A stretch of DNA of 64,000 bases from DASPWW01 sp963803425. Its GTDB lineage: Bacteria; Actinomycetota; Thermoleophilia; Solirubrobacterales; 70-9. Each line of letters begins with the position of its first letter. Within the stretch, counting starts at the first letter, position 1. The position numbers were made by a program, and so were the translations under genes. The stretch lies in NCBI GenBank assembly GCA_963803425.1, contig CAWDMA010000001.1:1674001-1738000 (forward strand), read 5' to 3'. Below, piece after piece: positions 17,820 to 26,896 of this stretch. The notes beneath the pieces were generated by a model that did not search any database, was not told the DNA's origin, and saw only the letters and a program-made list of their open reading frames with translations.

Positions 17820-18950
17820 TCAGCCCGCATTGGGCTCCGGAATGTCCCCGGCCTTGACCTGCTTTGGAGTGACGGGACCGCCGAGCAGGTCCATGGCGGT
17901 CTCCCCCGGACGAGGATCGACGATGTCATCGAACGTGAAATCCTTGGCCGAGGCGTCGAGCAGCTTCGACGGAATCCCGACGTCGATGATCGTCTTCACC
18001 GCGTCCTCCGACAGCACGTCGGAGTTGTACGGCCAGATGTTGTACTTGCGAGCGAACTCCCAGTTCGACTTGATGATCGACTCGTCCACGCCGCCCTTGA
18101 CGTACTTGTTGACGGCCGCCTTGTACTTGTTGTAGTCGCTTGCCAGGATTCGGTTGGAGTACAGGGTGGCCGCGCAGTAGCGCGCCGCGAGATCCTGGTT
18201 CTGATCGAGCCAATCGGTCTTCGCGAGGTAGACGTTCGCGAGGAAATCGGTATCGGCAGCAGTGACGCTGAGCGTGGTCACGGCGTCCTTACCGATCTGC
18301 TTCTGCAGGTCCGGGAGCTCGAACAGATCCACGGACCCCACATCGACCTCGCCGGCGGCGAGCGCGGCGAGCCGCTGGCTCCCGTCACCGAGAACGGTGA
18401 CGTTCTGCAGATCGCTCGTGGTGAGCGGCTGCCCGTCGGAGTTCTTCAGGCCCTTCTCCCGGAACAGCAGGTTCATGATGAAGTTGACCAGGCCGCCGGG
18501 GCTGTCAACCGCCACCCGGATGTTCGGATCGGTGATCTGATCGAGCGAGGTGATGTTGTCCTTCAGCCCGACGAGCTGCTCGGTGCTGTCGATCTGGATC
18601 GGACAGAACGCCTTCACGCTCTGATCCTTCTCGATCAACTGGATCACCTGGGTCATCCCGGAGGACTCCACATCGGCACGCCCACCGACGAGCAGCTGCG
18701 CCGCCGCAGTCTCGTCCTCGAACTCCTGCACGGGGTTGTCGGCGGCGAGCCCGAACTTGTCGCCGAATAGAGCGGCCGCGTGGAACTGGCCCACATACGC
18801 TTGGCCCGTGCTACTCGTGGCCAGCCGCACCGGCTTGGCCTTTCCGGAACCCCCGGAGCTATCGTCGCCGCCGCTGCCGCAGCCGACCCCGATCGCGGCG
18901 ACGGCGCCCATCAGGACGAAACAGATGAAGATCTTGCCGAGCTTTCTCAC
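17820..18950 (-). CDS. ABC transporter substrate-binding lipoprotein (SsuA/ThiY-like)
   Basis: GTG 18950 is preferred because AAGGAG lies eight bases upstream and overlaps the earlier GTG at 18959. The 376-residue protein has a lipoprotein signal ending in GVGCGS, a Ser/Gly linker, and a periplasmic-binding fold of the nitrate/sulfonate/taurine/thiamine-precursor type (GGRADVESSGMTQ, AALAAGEVDVGSVD). It would capture a small organic nitrogen or sulfur compound outside the cell. It is the first of four consecutive importer genes; the hydrolases downstream suggest that its ligand is their substrate. Confidence 0.85.
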   Translation of the reverse strand: MRKLGKIFICFVLMGAVAAIGVGCGSGGDDSSGGSGKAKPVRLATSSTGQAYVGQFHAAALFGDKFGLAADNPVQEFEDETAAAQLLVGGRADVESSGMTQVIQLIEKDQSVKAFCPIQIDSTEQLVGLKDNITSLDQITDPNIRVAVDSPGGLVNFIMNLLFREKGLKNSDGQPLTTSDLQNVTVLGDGSQRLAALAAGEVDVGSVDLFELPDLQKQIGKDAVTTLSVTAADTDFLANVYLAKTDWLDQNQDLAARYCAATLYSNRILASDYNKYKAAVNKYVKGGVDESIIKSNWEFARKYNIWPYNSDVLSEDAVKTIIDVGIPSKLLDASAKDFTFDDIVDPRPGETAMDLLGGPVTPKQVKAGDIPEPNAG

Positions 18951-19033
18951 AGTGTCCACTCCTTCTCACTCAGTGCCCGGGGTCTCCGCGCCAAAGTGAT
19001 GGTTTGCCCTCCGTTTCAATGAGTCTTCTCTCG

Positions 19034-19837
19034 CTAATAGCTCTTCCACCGGAGCAGGCGCCACTCGACAATCCGAGCGAGGCCCATCGCTCCGGCGGCG
19101 ATGATCGTGATGAAGAACACAGCGCCCAAAAGCTTGCTGAGGTCGAAGGAACCGGTCGCGTTCCTGATCAACAGGCCCAGGTTCTCGGCCCTCAGGAAGA
19201 GCTCGAAGAGGATCGCTCCCTCGACCGCTCGCCCGACGGCGAGCCTGAGGCCGGTGATGATGTACGGACTCGCCCACGGGAGGATCACGCTGGTGTAGAG
19301 CCTGCGGCGGCTCGTCCCGAAGGCCCGCGCCGCCTCGATCCCCGAGCCCGGTACCTCCCTGATCCCGATCGCCGTGTTCACGATGACGATGAAGACCGTG
19401 AACAGCACCACGCCGACCACCTTCGCCTTGAACTCCAGCCCCAGGTAGACGGCGATCACCGGGATGAACATCGCGATCGGCGCTGCGAGCATCGCGCTCA
19501 CGAGCGGATCGAGGACGTCGTTCCACGCCCTCGACACTCCCATCAGAAGCCCGATCGAGAGCCCCAGGACGGCCGAGATCGCGAACCCCGCCGCGGCGAG
19601 CTCGAGCGTCCCGAGCGTGGCGCTGAGAAGGTCGCCCGAGACGAGCTCGTCGACCAGGTCGGGCAGCACCTCGGTCGGTGGGACGATCGCGACCGTCACC
19701 CCGCTTTGGCCGATCACCTCCCAGAGAACGAAGAACAGCGCAATTGACAGCAGCCACCGGCCGAGCTGGGCGATCGACACCCCGGACGCCGAGCGCGTTC
19801 GCCACCTCGCCTGCAGTCTTGCCGTGACCGTTGCCAC
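19034..19837 (-). CDS. ABC transporter permease (SsuC/TauC type)
   Basis: The 267-residue inner-membrane protein has about six transmembrane segments and the permease EAA loop (IEAARAFGTSRRRLYTSVILPWASPYI) that docks on the ATPase. It starts at a GTG three bases after the previous permease stop, so the two are coupled. It pairs with the other permease as a heterodimeric channel. This arrangement of two permeases, one ATPase and one binding protein is typical of nitrate/sulfonate/taurine-type importers. Confidence 0.88.
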   Translation of the reverse strand: MATVTARLQARWRTRSASGVSIAQLGRWLLSIALFFVLWEVIGQSGVTVAIVPPTEVLPDLVDELVSGDLLSATLGTLELAAAGFAISAVLGLSIGLLMGVSRAWNDVLDPLVSAMLAAPIAMFIPVIAVYLGLEFKAKVVGVVLFTVFIVIVNTAIGIREVPGSGIEAARAFGTSRRRLYTSVILPWASPYIITGLRLAVGRAVEGAILFELFLRAENLGLLIRNATGSFDLSKLLGAVFFITIIAAGAMGLARIVEWRLLRWKSY

Positions 19838-19840
19838 CGC

Positions 19841-20746
19841 CTACACCTGCCCCGGTATCTGCGCTCCCGGGAGCTGCGCGGCGGGGCGCAGCTTCCGCTC
19901 AGCCCACAGGAGCACCACGTTGACAAGCACCGCAAACCCGATGATCAGGAGCACCAGCGGGTAGTAGAGATCCAGCCGCAACGGCGAGGAGGAGAAGGTG
20001 TTGAGGAGGTCTCCCGTGTCGGCGAGAATCCAGAGCTCGGCGATCACCATCCCCTTCATCGCCATCCCGAAGCCCAACCGGATGCCCGCCACGATGAAGG
20101 GCGCCGCCGCGGGCAGGTAGACCCTCGTCAACATCCGCCACCAGCCCGTGTCGAAGGCACGCGCTGCCTCGCGCAGCTCCTTGTCGACGTAGTGCACCCC
20201 CGCCGCGGTGTTGATGATCGGGAAGAACACGGCGAAGAGCACCACCACCCACGCGCGGTACCAGAATCCAACCCCGAACGCGATGATCAACACCGGCAGC
20301 AGAGTCTGCTTCGGCGTGACGAACAGGGTGTAAACGTACGGCGACAGGATGTCGCTCGCGAATTTCGAGCGGCCCATCAGGGCGCCGACGGGGATCGCGA
20401 TCAGGAGTGCGAGGAAGAAGCCGACCGCAAGCTGGCGGAGGCTGAGGAGCAGCGTGCTCGCGTAGCCCTCCGTGAACAGCTCGACGAATCCCTCGACGGT
20501 CTGGGGGATGGTGGGGAGGAAGAACTCGCCCTTCACCATCGCGGTCACCTGCCATCCGATCAAGATCGCGCCGTAGAACAGGATCCGCAGCACCCACTTG
20601 TTGTCGAAGGCCCGCTTCCACCGGCCCCGCCCAGTCCGCTCCGTGTCCATATGGGCGTCCCGGTCCGTCCGGTCCGCCCCGGCGCCCGGCTGCGCCACAA
20701 CGCCTCCTCCGCTGGACGCATCCGTGATGTCGGGCCCGCGGTTCAT
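19841..20746 (-). CDS. ABC transporter permease (SsuC/TauC type)
   Basis: The 301-residue protein has a charged cytoplasmic N-terminus of about 45 residues, then six predicted membrane segments and the EAA loop LREAARAFDTGWWRMLTRVYLPAAAPFI. The start overlaps the ATPase stop by ATGA. An internal ATG (MDTERTG) could serve as a shorter start, but the coupled overlap favours the longer one. It is the partner of the permease gene immediately downstream. Confidence 0.88.
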   Translation of the reverse strand: MNRGPDITDASSGGGVVAQPGAGADRTDRDAHMDTERTGRGRWKRAFDNKWVLRILFYGAILIGWQVTAMVKGEFFLPTIPQTVEGFVELFTEGYASTLLLSLRQLAVGFFLALLIAIPVGALMGRSKFASDILSPYVYTLFVTPKQTLLPVLIIAFGVGFWYRAWVVVLFAVFFPIINTAAGVHYVDKELREAARAFDTGWWRMLTRVYLPAAAPFIVAGIRLGFGMAMKGMVIAELWILADTGDLLNTFSSSPLRLDLYYPLVLLIIGFAVLVNVVLLWAERKLRPAAQLPGAQIPGQV

Positions 20747-21540
20747 CCCTCCACCGTTGCGCCTGCCTTGAGCTCATTCCAGATCTCCTGCTTGAGGCGA
20801 CCCATCTCCGCGGACCCCCGGATGCTCTCTTTGCGGGGACGCCCGAACGGGACGTCGACGACGCGGACGACGCGGGAGGGCCGGGCAGCCATCACGATGA
20901 TCTGATCTGCGAGGTAGAGCGCCTCCTCGATGTCGTGCGTTACGAAGATCACCGTCTTCTGGTTTCCCTCCCAGATTCCGAGAAGCTCGTCCTGCAGCAG
21001 CATTCTCGTTTGATCGTCGACGGAGCCGAAGGGCTCATCCATCAACAGGATGGAAGGGTCGACGGCCAGGGCCCTCGCCAGACCAACCCGCTGCTGCATC
21101 CCGCCGGAGAGCTGCCCGGGGAAGTAGCCCTCGAAGCCCTCGAGCGCAACGAACTTGATCACCTCTTCGGCCCGTCGCCGGCGCTCATCCTTCTTGACGC
21201 CGAGGTTCTCCAATCCGAACTCGACATTCCCCTGGACCGTCCGCCACGGGAGCAGATTGAACTGCTGGAAGACGAACCCGCGGTCGAGGGACGGCTCTCG
21301 AACGCGCTCGCCGCCTATCGTCACGCCTCCTGAGTCCGGCGGGATCAGGCCGTCGATGACCCTGAGCAGCGTCGACTTGCCACAGCCGCTGGGGCCGACG
21401 ACGCAGTTGAAGGTTCCTCCCCTGAACGAGACGGAGATGTCGTCCAGGACCTTCAGCTCCGTGCCCTTCGCCTGATGGCGAAAGGACTTGTTGACGCCGT
21501 GAACCTCAACCGTCCCTTGATCTGAGCCGCTGACCGTCAT
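20743..21540 (-). CDS. ABC transporter ATP-binding protein (SsuB/TauB type)
   Basis: The 265-residue ATPase contains Walker A GPSGCGKST, Q-loop FVFQQFNLLPWR, signature LSGGMQQRVG, Walker B ILLMDEPFGSVD and the switch His in FVTHDIEEA. ATG 21540 is chosen because family similarity starts there (TVEVHGVNKSF); an upstream open frame continues to 21633 without support. As the first gene of the importer operon it lies beside the 300-base divergent gap, where the operon promoter should be. Confidence 0.92.
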   Translation of the reverse strand: MTVSGSDQGTVEVHGVNKSFRHQAKGTELKVLDDISVSFRGGTFNCVVGPSGCGKSTLLRVIDGLIPPDSGGVTIGGERVREPSLDRGFVFQQFNLLPWRTVQGNVEFGLENLGVKKDERRRRAEEVIKFVALEGFEGYFPGQLSGGMQQRVGLARALAVDPSILLMDEPFGSVDDQTRMLLQDELLGIWEGNQKTVIFVTHDIEEALYLADQIIVMAARPSRVVRVVDVPFGRPRKESIRGSAEMGRLKQEIWNELKAGATVEG

Positions 21541-21846
21541 CGAGATGCCTGACCCCCGTCGAGTCTCGGGTGCTGCGGCCGGATAGGGGGACCCTACACC
21601 TGGCCCTCCCGGACTGCAATGAGTGACTCTCACCTCGACGCGACCCCCGCAGGCCCAGGGCGGTCGAGCGCTGGGCGCTCACCGAACGGGATCGACGCAT
21701 CTGGACAGAAAGGCACGATCGCGGCGGCGAGCCTACCCTAGGGGTTGCCGCGAGGCAATAGACAGTTTCCGGATCATGGAACTCGCGACAGCACAACATC
21801 GCCCCGGCCGCTGCCCGTGTGTCATGCGCCGGTTGAGGCGGTGCTC
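21541..21846. other. Divergent non-coding gap between importer operon and MFS gene
   Basis: About 300 bases hold no supported gene and separate two divergent genes, so promoters for both should lie here. I see no clear -10/-35 pair, riboswitch or terminator. A GAGG at about 21834 serves as ribosome-binding site for the MFS gene. Confidence 0.4.
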
Positions 21847-23124
21847 GTGAGCCTTCGCGCGCCGCCGGCTGATCCCGCCGACCCGCCGGATCAGCCGTCG
21901 CGCGCCGCAGAGAACCTGGGGCTGCTCGCCGACAGGAGCTTCGGGCCGTTCTTCGTGGGCAATCTGATCGCCAACTCCGGGACCTGGTTCCTGGTGCTGG
22001 CGGCGGGGATCTTCGTCTACCGGAGCACGGGGTCAGCCTTCCTGCTCGGGGTGGTCGGCTTCTCGCAGTTCGCCGGCGTGCTCCTGCTCGTTCCGTGGAC
22101 AGGCACGGCGGCGGACCGCTTCGACAGACGCCGGCTCCTGCTCAGAACTCAAGGCGCCGCGAGCGTCGTCGCGTGCACCCTGGCCGGACTCGTGATGGTG
22201 GGCGAGGCGACCCCGACGGTCGTGATCGGATTCGTGCTCGTGATCGGCCTTGTGCAGGCATTCACGTTCCCCGCGCTGCAGGCGATCCTGCCCGATCTGG
22301 TGCCGGCCGATCGGCTCGGTGCTGCCGTCGCCCTGATGGCGTTGACCTTCAACCTGGCCCGGGGAGTAGGGCCGGTGACGGCCGCGCTCGTGATCGCGAC
22401 GGCCGGGATCGGCCCGGCCTTCGTCGTCAGCGCGCTCGCGTATCTCGCCCTCGTCGCGAGCCTGCTCGTGGTCCACCCGCGGTCCGTCCCCGAGCGCCCG
22501 CTGCGTCCCAGATTTCGCGACAGCATCGCGCTGGTGCGAGGGCGGCCCCGGCTGCTCGGGTTGATGCTCGTCTCGTCCGCCATCTCAATCGCAGTCGATC
22601 CCGTCAACACGCTCTCGCCGGCGTTCGCCGCCGGCGTGTGGAAGCATTCCGATGCGCTGGCGGGCGTCCTCCTGGGAGCGTTCAGCGTGGGCGCGTTGAT
22701 GGCAGTGCTCACTGTCGCAGGCCGGCCGGGTCGGCTCAATCGCCAGCTTCTCAGCCGGCTCTCCCTGCTGGTTGGCGGGATGGTGGCGTTCTCGCTCGCG
22801 CCCACCCTGGAGCTCGGGCTGATCGCCCTCGCGGTGGCCGGGTTCGGGTTCCTGGCGGCGAGCACCGCCACGATCAAGGAGATCCAGCTGAGCATCGACG
22901 CCGACCAGCGCGGACGCGTGATGGCGATCTGGACCGTCGCGTTCCTGGGTGTCCGCCCGCTCTCCAGCCTCGTCGACGGCGCGATCGCGAGCGCCGCCAG
23001 CCCCCGCGTGAGCGCGGTGGTGATGGCCCTGCCGGCGCTCGTCGCGCTCGCAGCGCTGGCTCGCGGGAGAATGCCGACCGACCGCCGCCCAGCCGAAGCT
23101 CACGCCTGCGGCGACGCCGGATGA
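21847..23124 (+). CDS. Major facilitator superfamily transporter (EntS-like)
   Basis: The 425-residue protein has about 12 transmembrane segments. The loop-2/3 motif reads GTAADRFDRRRLLL and the start of the fold reads FFVGNLIANSGTWFL, as in the MFS_3/EntS exporter group. GTG 21847 is chosen over upstream in-frame options because GAGG lies eight bases before it. It is on the opposite strand from the importer and points toward the acetamidase. It may export an intermediate or toxic analogue; its substrate is unknown. Confidence 0.8.
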   Translation: MSLRAPPADPADPPDQPSRAAENLGLLADRSFGPFFVGNLIANSGTWFLVLAAGIFVYRSTGSAFLLGVVGFSQFAGVLLLVPWTGTAADRFDRRRLLLRTQGAASVVACTLAGLVMVGEATPTVVIGFVLVIGLVQAFTFPALQAILPDLVPADRLGAAVALMALTFNLARGVGPVTAALVIATAGIGPAFVVSALAYLALVASLLVVHPRSVPERPLRPRFRDSIALVRGRPRLLGLMLVSSAISIAVDPVNTLSPAFAAGVWKHSDALAGVLLGAFSVGALMAVLTVAGRPGRLNRQLLSRLSLLVGGMVAFSLAPTLELGLIALAVAGFGFLAASTATIKEIQLSIDADQRGRVMAIWTVAFLGVRPLSSLVDGAIASAASPRVSAVVMALPALVALAALARGRMPTDRRPAEAHACGDAG

Positions 23125-23216
23125 TCCCGTTAATCGGGGCTTGCGCGGCCCGGGGTCGACAGGTGAGAATCCCGCCGGACCGGACAACCCGAGAGCCGTG
23201 ACGAGGAGGTACGAGA

Positions 23217-24371
23217 GTCATCGCCACACACGAGCTTCACGCTGATGCTTCGATTCCGGTTCGCCGGGACGCATCCCGGTGTCACAACCGGTGGCATCCC
23301 GACATTCCCCCCGCGCTCGTGTGCAGGCCCGGTGACGAGGTCCTCGTCACCACCCGAGACGCCATCGACGGTCAGTTCTCGATGAGCTCCACGCACGAGG
23401 ACGTCCCGCGGGCCGATCGAACCATCGTGCACCCGCTAACCGGCCCGATCTTCATCGACGGCGCCGAGCCCGGTGACTTGCTGGCCGTCGAGATCCTGGA
23501 CGTCCGACCGGGCGCTTTCGGATACACGGCCCAGATCCCCGGGTTTGGGTTTCTGCGCGACGAGTTCCCGGCCCCATTCCTGGCGCGGTGGGAGATCGCC
23601 GGCGATTGGGCAACTTCGCCGGACTTGCCCGGAATCCGCATCCCGGGCCGACCGTTCATGGGAATCCTCGGGGTCGCCCCGTCGCGAGACCTGCTCTCCC
23701 GAATCTCAGCGCGCGAGCGGGACCTCGCCGCCGGCGGGGCGGATGTTGCGCTGCCGGAACCACGTGGTGCGGTGCCCGAGGACGCCGCGATTGCGGGCGA
23801 GGCTCTTCGGACCAAGCCGCCGCGCGAGAACGGCGGCAACCTCGATGTGAAGGGCATGGTGGCGGGCACGCGCGTCCTGTTCCCCGTGTGGACCGAAGGC
23901 GCGCTGTTCTCCGCAGGCGACGCTCACTTCGCCCAGGGAGATGGGGAGGTCTGCGGAACGGCGATCGAGACCACCGCCGCGCTCCACGTACGCTTCGACA
24001 TCGTCAAGGCAGCCGCCGCGGCTCGCGCCACCCGCGACGTGACGGTGTACGGGAACGGAGCGGCGCGTACCTGCAGCGGGGATTACGTCGCGACGACCGG
24101 CCTGTCCGTGTACGCGGACTCCGGAGGACGTGCAGAGGATCTGAATGGAGCGGCCCGCAGCGCGCTCAGGAACATGATCGATCTCCTGTCGGAGGAATAC
24201 GGGTACACCCGGCCTCAGGCCTATGCGATCTGCAGCGTCGCGGTCGACCTGAAGATCAGCGAGATCGTGGACGCCCCGAACTTCGTCGTGACCGCGCAGC
24301 TCCCGCTCGACGTGATCACGGTCGCGGATCGGCGCGCAGCTTCGTCGCCATCCAGTCGCACATCAGCGTGA
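23217..24371 (+). CDS. Acetamidase/formamidase family protein, start codon uncertain
   Basis: FmdA/AmdA-type zinc amidases hydrolyse short amides to acid plus ammonia. Conserved pieces are HNRWHPDIPPALVCRPGDEV, DGQFS, HPLTGPIFIDGAEPGD, HFAQGDGEVCGTAIE and YGYTRPQAYAICSVAVDLKI. The conserved N-terminus lies upstream of the first usual start (GTG 23319). Reading back, AGGAGGT at 23203 is followed, at normal spacing, by GTC 23217, which is not a normal start codon. Either a base is wrong there or a rare start is used. The 3' end overlaps the convergent alpha/beta hydrolase by 56 bases, and the last 15 residues look unlike the family. Confidence 0.8.
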   Translation, partial: VIATHELHADASIPVRRDASRCHNRWHPDIPPALVCRPGDEVLVTTRDAIDGQFSMSSTHEDVPRADRTIVHPLTGPIFIDGAEPGDLLAVEILDVRPGAFGYTAQIPGFGFLRDEFPAPFLARWEIAGDWATSPDLPGIRIPGRPFMGILGVAPSRDLLSRISARERDLAAGGADVALPEPRGAVPEDAAIAGEALRTKPPRENGGNLDVKGMVAGTRVLFPVWTEGALFSAGDAHFAQGDGEVCGTAIETTAALHVRFDIVKAAAAARATRDVTVYGNGAARTCSGDYVATTGLSVYADSGGRAEDLNGAARSALRNMIDLLSEEYGYTRPQAYAICSVAVDLKISEIVDAPNFVVTAQLPLDVITVADRRAASSPSSRTSA

Positions 24372-25470
24372 CGAGCTCCGCGTTGTAGTTGGTGCAGGTG
24401 TGGAAGCCGTCCTCGAAGTTGACGAACTCCCCAAGCGGCCCACCGGCCATCTGCCGGCCCTCCTCGACGCCGAGCAGCTCGTCGCGGGCGCCGTGGATCA
24501 CCAGGTAGGGCACCTCGATCCTCTCGACCACTCCGTCCAGAGTGCAGTTGCGCTCGACGTGGTCGCGGGCCGCCGCCAGGGATTCCAGCATCATGTCCTC
24601 CATCACGTTCAGCTGGGTCGAGATCGGCCAGTACCGGTAGTCCCGGAAGTCGAAGAAGCCCCCCGACGAGATCGCGGCGCGCAGACGCGGCTCGTGCGCG
24701 GCGGCGCGGAGGGCCAGGAATCCACCCATGCTGCTTCCCCAGATCCCGATTCGACCGGCGTCGACCTTCCCTCCGGCCGACAGCTCGTCGACGGCTGCGC
24801 CCATCGGCCTCTCCCAGGCGTCCGGATCCATCGGTATCACCCCCACCATCTCGCCCTGGCCCGGACCGTCGATCGTGAGCGCCGCCAGGCCGCGGCGAAC
24901 GAACTGCCTTGCCCAGTTGTGGTACTCCTCCTTGACCGAATCGGCGCCGTTCACCATGATCACGCAGGGGGGAGGCTCGCCGCTCCCGTTCGCTGGCTCG
25001 GGCATGTGCAGATAGCCGGGTAGCGCGACGCCATCGAACGGCGCGACGACCGGCTCGATCCGGGCGGGAAAGCACTCGACCGCCCGGCGGTAACAGCGAA
25101 CCCGGCCGGCACGTCCGCGGGCCTTCTGCTCGCTGCCCACCCGGGCCAGGTACTGGGACCAGTGATGACATGCTGAGGCCCGGTGGAACATGTCGGCGGC
25201 GGAGACCCGCCGGTCCTCCGTCAACAGTCGCTCGGCTGCCTGCTCCGCATGCTGCGCTTCGTCGTGCCAGGCGGGATGCCAGGTGCGGGCGTCCACGACG
25301 CGGCTGAGCACGCGCTGTATGTCACTGAAGTCCAGGGGCCCGGTCGCCTCCATCCTCGCCAGCCGGATGACCACGTACTGGCGCGCCATGTGCTCGGCGC
25401 CGTGCAGCCGGATCCAGGTCGAGAGCGTCTGGTAATAGCGCTCGACCTCCTGCGCATCCGATTCGACCAT
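24316..25470 (-). CDS. Alpha/beta hydrolase (FrsA/dienelactone-hydrolase-like)
   Basis: The 384-residue protein has a helical N-terminal cap region of about 130 residues, then the alpha/beta core with oxyanion region VNGADSVKEEY, nucleophile elbow GSSMGG, acid in VIHGARDELL and catalytic His in DGFHTC. The layout resembles 2,6-dihydroxypseudooxynicotine hydrolase and other C-C or C-N bond hydrolases with an extra N-terminal domain. The start lies four bases after the stop of the GlcG-like gene. The substrate is unknown, but it belongs to the same minus-strand run as the catabolic genes. Confidence 0.82.
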   Translation of the reverse strand: MVESDAQEVERYYQTLSTWIRLHGAEHMARQYVVIRLARMEATGPLDFSDIQRVLSRVVDARTWHPAWHDEAQHAEQAAERLLTEDRRVSAADMFHRASACHHWSQYLARVGSEQKARGRAGRVRCYRRAVECFPARIEPVVAPFDGVALPGYLHMPEPANGSGEPPPCVIMVNGADSVKEEYHNWARQFVRRGLAALTIDGPGQGEMVGVIPMDPDAWERPMGAAVDELSAGGKVDAGRIGIWGSSMGGFLALRAAAHEPRLRAAISSGGFFDFRDYRYWPISTQLNVMEDMMLESLAAARDHVERNCTLDGVVERIEVPYLVIHGARDELLGVEEGRQMAGGPLGEFVNFEDGFHTCTNYNAELVTLMCDWMATKLRADPRP

Positions 25471-25473
25471 CGC

Positions 25474-25920
25474 CTACCAGTCGGCTCTTGCCTGGGAGAT
25501 CGCTGCGACTCCCGCCCTTGCTACCTCGAGATCCTCCTCGCCGGATCCCGAGCTCACCCCTACCGCCCCCAGCAGCTGCCCATCCACCTCGATCGGGACG
25601 CCTCCCTTGAGGTTCGCGAGGCGGCCGCCCGTGACGATCCCGAGACTCACTCCGTGCGCATATTCGATCCCACCGGTGGGCGAGCGACGATCCGCCGCCG
25701 TGATCGCCTTGCGCTGTGCCGTCTGGATGGACAGGAACTTGGCGCCGTCCATCCGGACGAACGCGAGCAGGTGTCCCGAACCGTCCACGACCGCGACGCA
25801 TTGCGGTTTCTGCATCGCCGCGGCGCGTTCCACTGCGGCCTGAAGGACCCGCAGCGCTCCCTCGTGTGTGAGGGTGAGACGAGGGCTCGTGTCCGGCACG
25901 GCTTCGTCCACCCCGCTCAT
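25474..25920 (-). CDS. GlcG/HbpS family (DUF336) heme-binding-like protein
   Basis: The 148-residue protein reads LTHEGALRVLQAAVERAAAM, VAVVDGSGHLLAFVRMDGA, GGIEYAHGVSLGIVTGGRLANLKGGVPI and GAVGVSSGSGEEDLEVARAG, the GlcG/HbpS profile. Such genes often accompany glycolate or aromatic catabolism, and their roles are poorly defined (heme or cofactor sensing). ATG 25920 overlaps the upstream hydrolase stop by ATGA. The much longer open frame upstream in the same phase is only a shadow of that hydrolase. Confidence 0.85.
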   Translation of the reverse strand: MSGVDEAVPDTSPRLTLTHEGALRVLQAAVERAAAMQKPQCVAVVDGSGHLLAFVRMDGAKFLSIQTAQRKAITAADRRSPTGGIEYAHGVSLGIVTGGRLANLKGGVPIEVDGQLLGAVGVSSGSGEEDLEVARAGVAAISQARADW

Positions 25921-26807
25921 CCGGATATGCCGGTCAGGCTCTTGGAGACCGAGCGGGGGTCGCGCAGCCCCCAGCGACCCGCTTCCACACCCGTGAGGAA
26001 CTCGGCCACGAACATGTTGAACAGACCGGGTTCCTCCAGGTTCGAGGTATGGCCGGTCCGCGGTAGGACCCAGAGGGCTGCGGAGCCGATCGACTCCTTC
26101 AGCATCAGGTTGGGCTCGAGGCACCCGGTGTCCTCGTCGCCGACGATCAGCAACGTGGGGATGGTGAGCGACTGCAGGTCGTCGGCGAGATCGTAGAGCG
26201 AAGGTCGCTCTCGCTGTACGCCCAGCATCGTCAGCGCCGAGCCAACCGTGGAGTGCTCCGACAGCATCTGGACGAACCTCTCCCACCCGTCCGGGTCCTT
26301 GTTCATGAACTGGACGCGAGCCGGGCCCGATCCGTATTTCCGCGCTATCCCGGCGGCGCCCTCCGCCTCGAATGCCCGCGCGACCGCCTCGCTTTCCGCG
26401 CGGAAGGCGGCGCGAGCATGCGGCTGTGATCCATAGCCACAGGCGGCGACCACCAGCGACGCGGTCCGGCCAGGATGCCGCAGGCCAAGGTGAAGGGCCG
26501 TGAACCCCCCCATCGAGAGGCCGACCACATGTGCCCGCTCTATCTCCAGATGGTCCAGCACCGCCAGCGCATCGGAGACGGCGAGGTCCTGCGAGTAGGC
26601 GGTCGGCTCCGTCGGGACGTCCGACGGGGGGTAGCCGCGAGCGTCGTAGGTGATGCAACGGAAGCTCTCGGAGAAGACCCGGATCTGGGGTTCCCAGCTG
26701 CGATGGTCACCGGCGAACTCGTGGATGAACAGGATCGCCTCCCCCGACCCGCTCCCGGTCTCCTCGTAGTACAGGGCGACTCCATCCTCAGAGGTCGTGT
26801 AGCCCAT
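25917..26807 (-). CDS. Alpha/beta hydrolase (3-oxoadipate enol-lactonase-like)
   Basis: The 296-residue classical alpha/beta hydrolase has oxyanion hole FIHEFAGDHRSW, nucleophile elbow GLSMGGF, acid in IVGDEDTG and catalytic His in RTGHTSNLEEP. It is the first gene of the minus-strand run that follows the IclR operator region, and it is coupled by ATGA to the GlcG-like gene. It probably hydrolyses an ester, lactone or amide intermediate. Confidence 0.88.
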   Translation of the reverse strand: MGYTTSEDGVALYYEETGSGSGEAILFIHEFAGDHRSWEPQIRVFSESFRCITYDARGYPPSDVPTEPTAYSQDLAVSDALAVLDHLEIERAHVVGLSMGGFTALHLGLRHPGRTASLVVAACGYGSQPHARAAFRAESEAVARAFEAEGAAGIARKYGSGPARVQFMNKDPDGWERFVQMLSEHSTVGSALTMLGVQRERPSLYDLADDLQSLTIPTLLIVGDEDTGCLEPNLMLKESIGSAALWVLPRTGHTSNLEEPGLFNMFVAEFLTGVEAGRWGLRDPRSVSKSLTGISG

Positions 26808-26860
26808 CTGCTGCCCTCCCGTGCTTCGTCAGTCGATAGCGATCCGCGATATCCACCATA

Positions 26861-26876
26861 TGGAAAACGACTTCCT
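26861..26876. promoter_or_regulatory. IclR-type operator candidate
   Basis: TGGAAAACGACTTCCT in the 89-base gap between the divergent hydrolase and IclR genes matches the arms of the classical IclR site (TGGAAA-N-TTTCCA type). It is followed directly by TATAGT, a -10-like hexamer 16 bases before the iclR-like ATG. Position and symmetry suit autoregulation and control of both transcription units. Confidence 0.5.
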
Positions 26877-26896
26877 ATAGTCTATCCGGCGGCCCT

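Noticed and set aside
25474..26658. A 394-residue protein ending in the GlcG-like domain
   Set aside because: Its first 245 residues are antiframe to the alpha/beta hydrolase; the GlcG-like gene has its own ATG with ATGA coupling.
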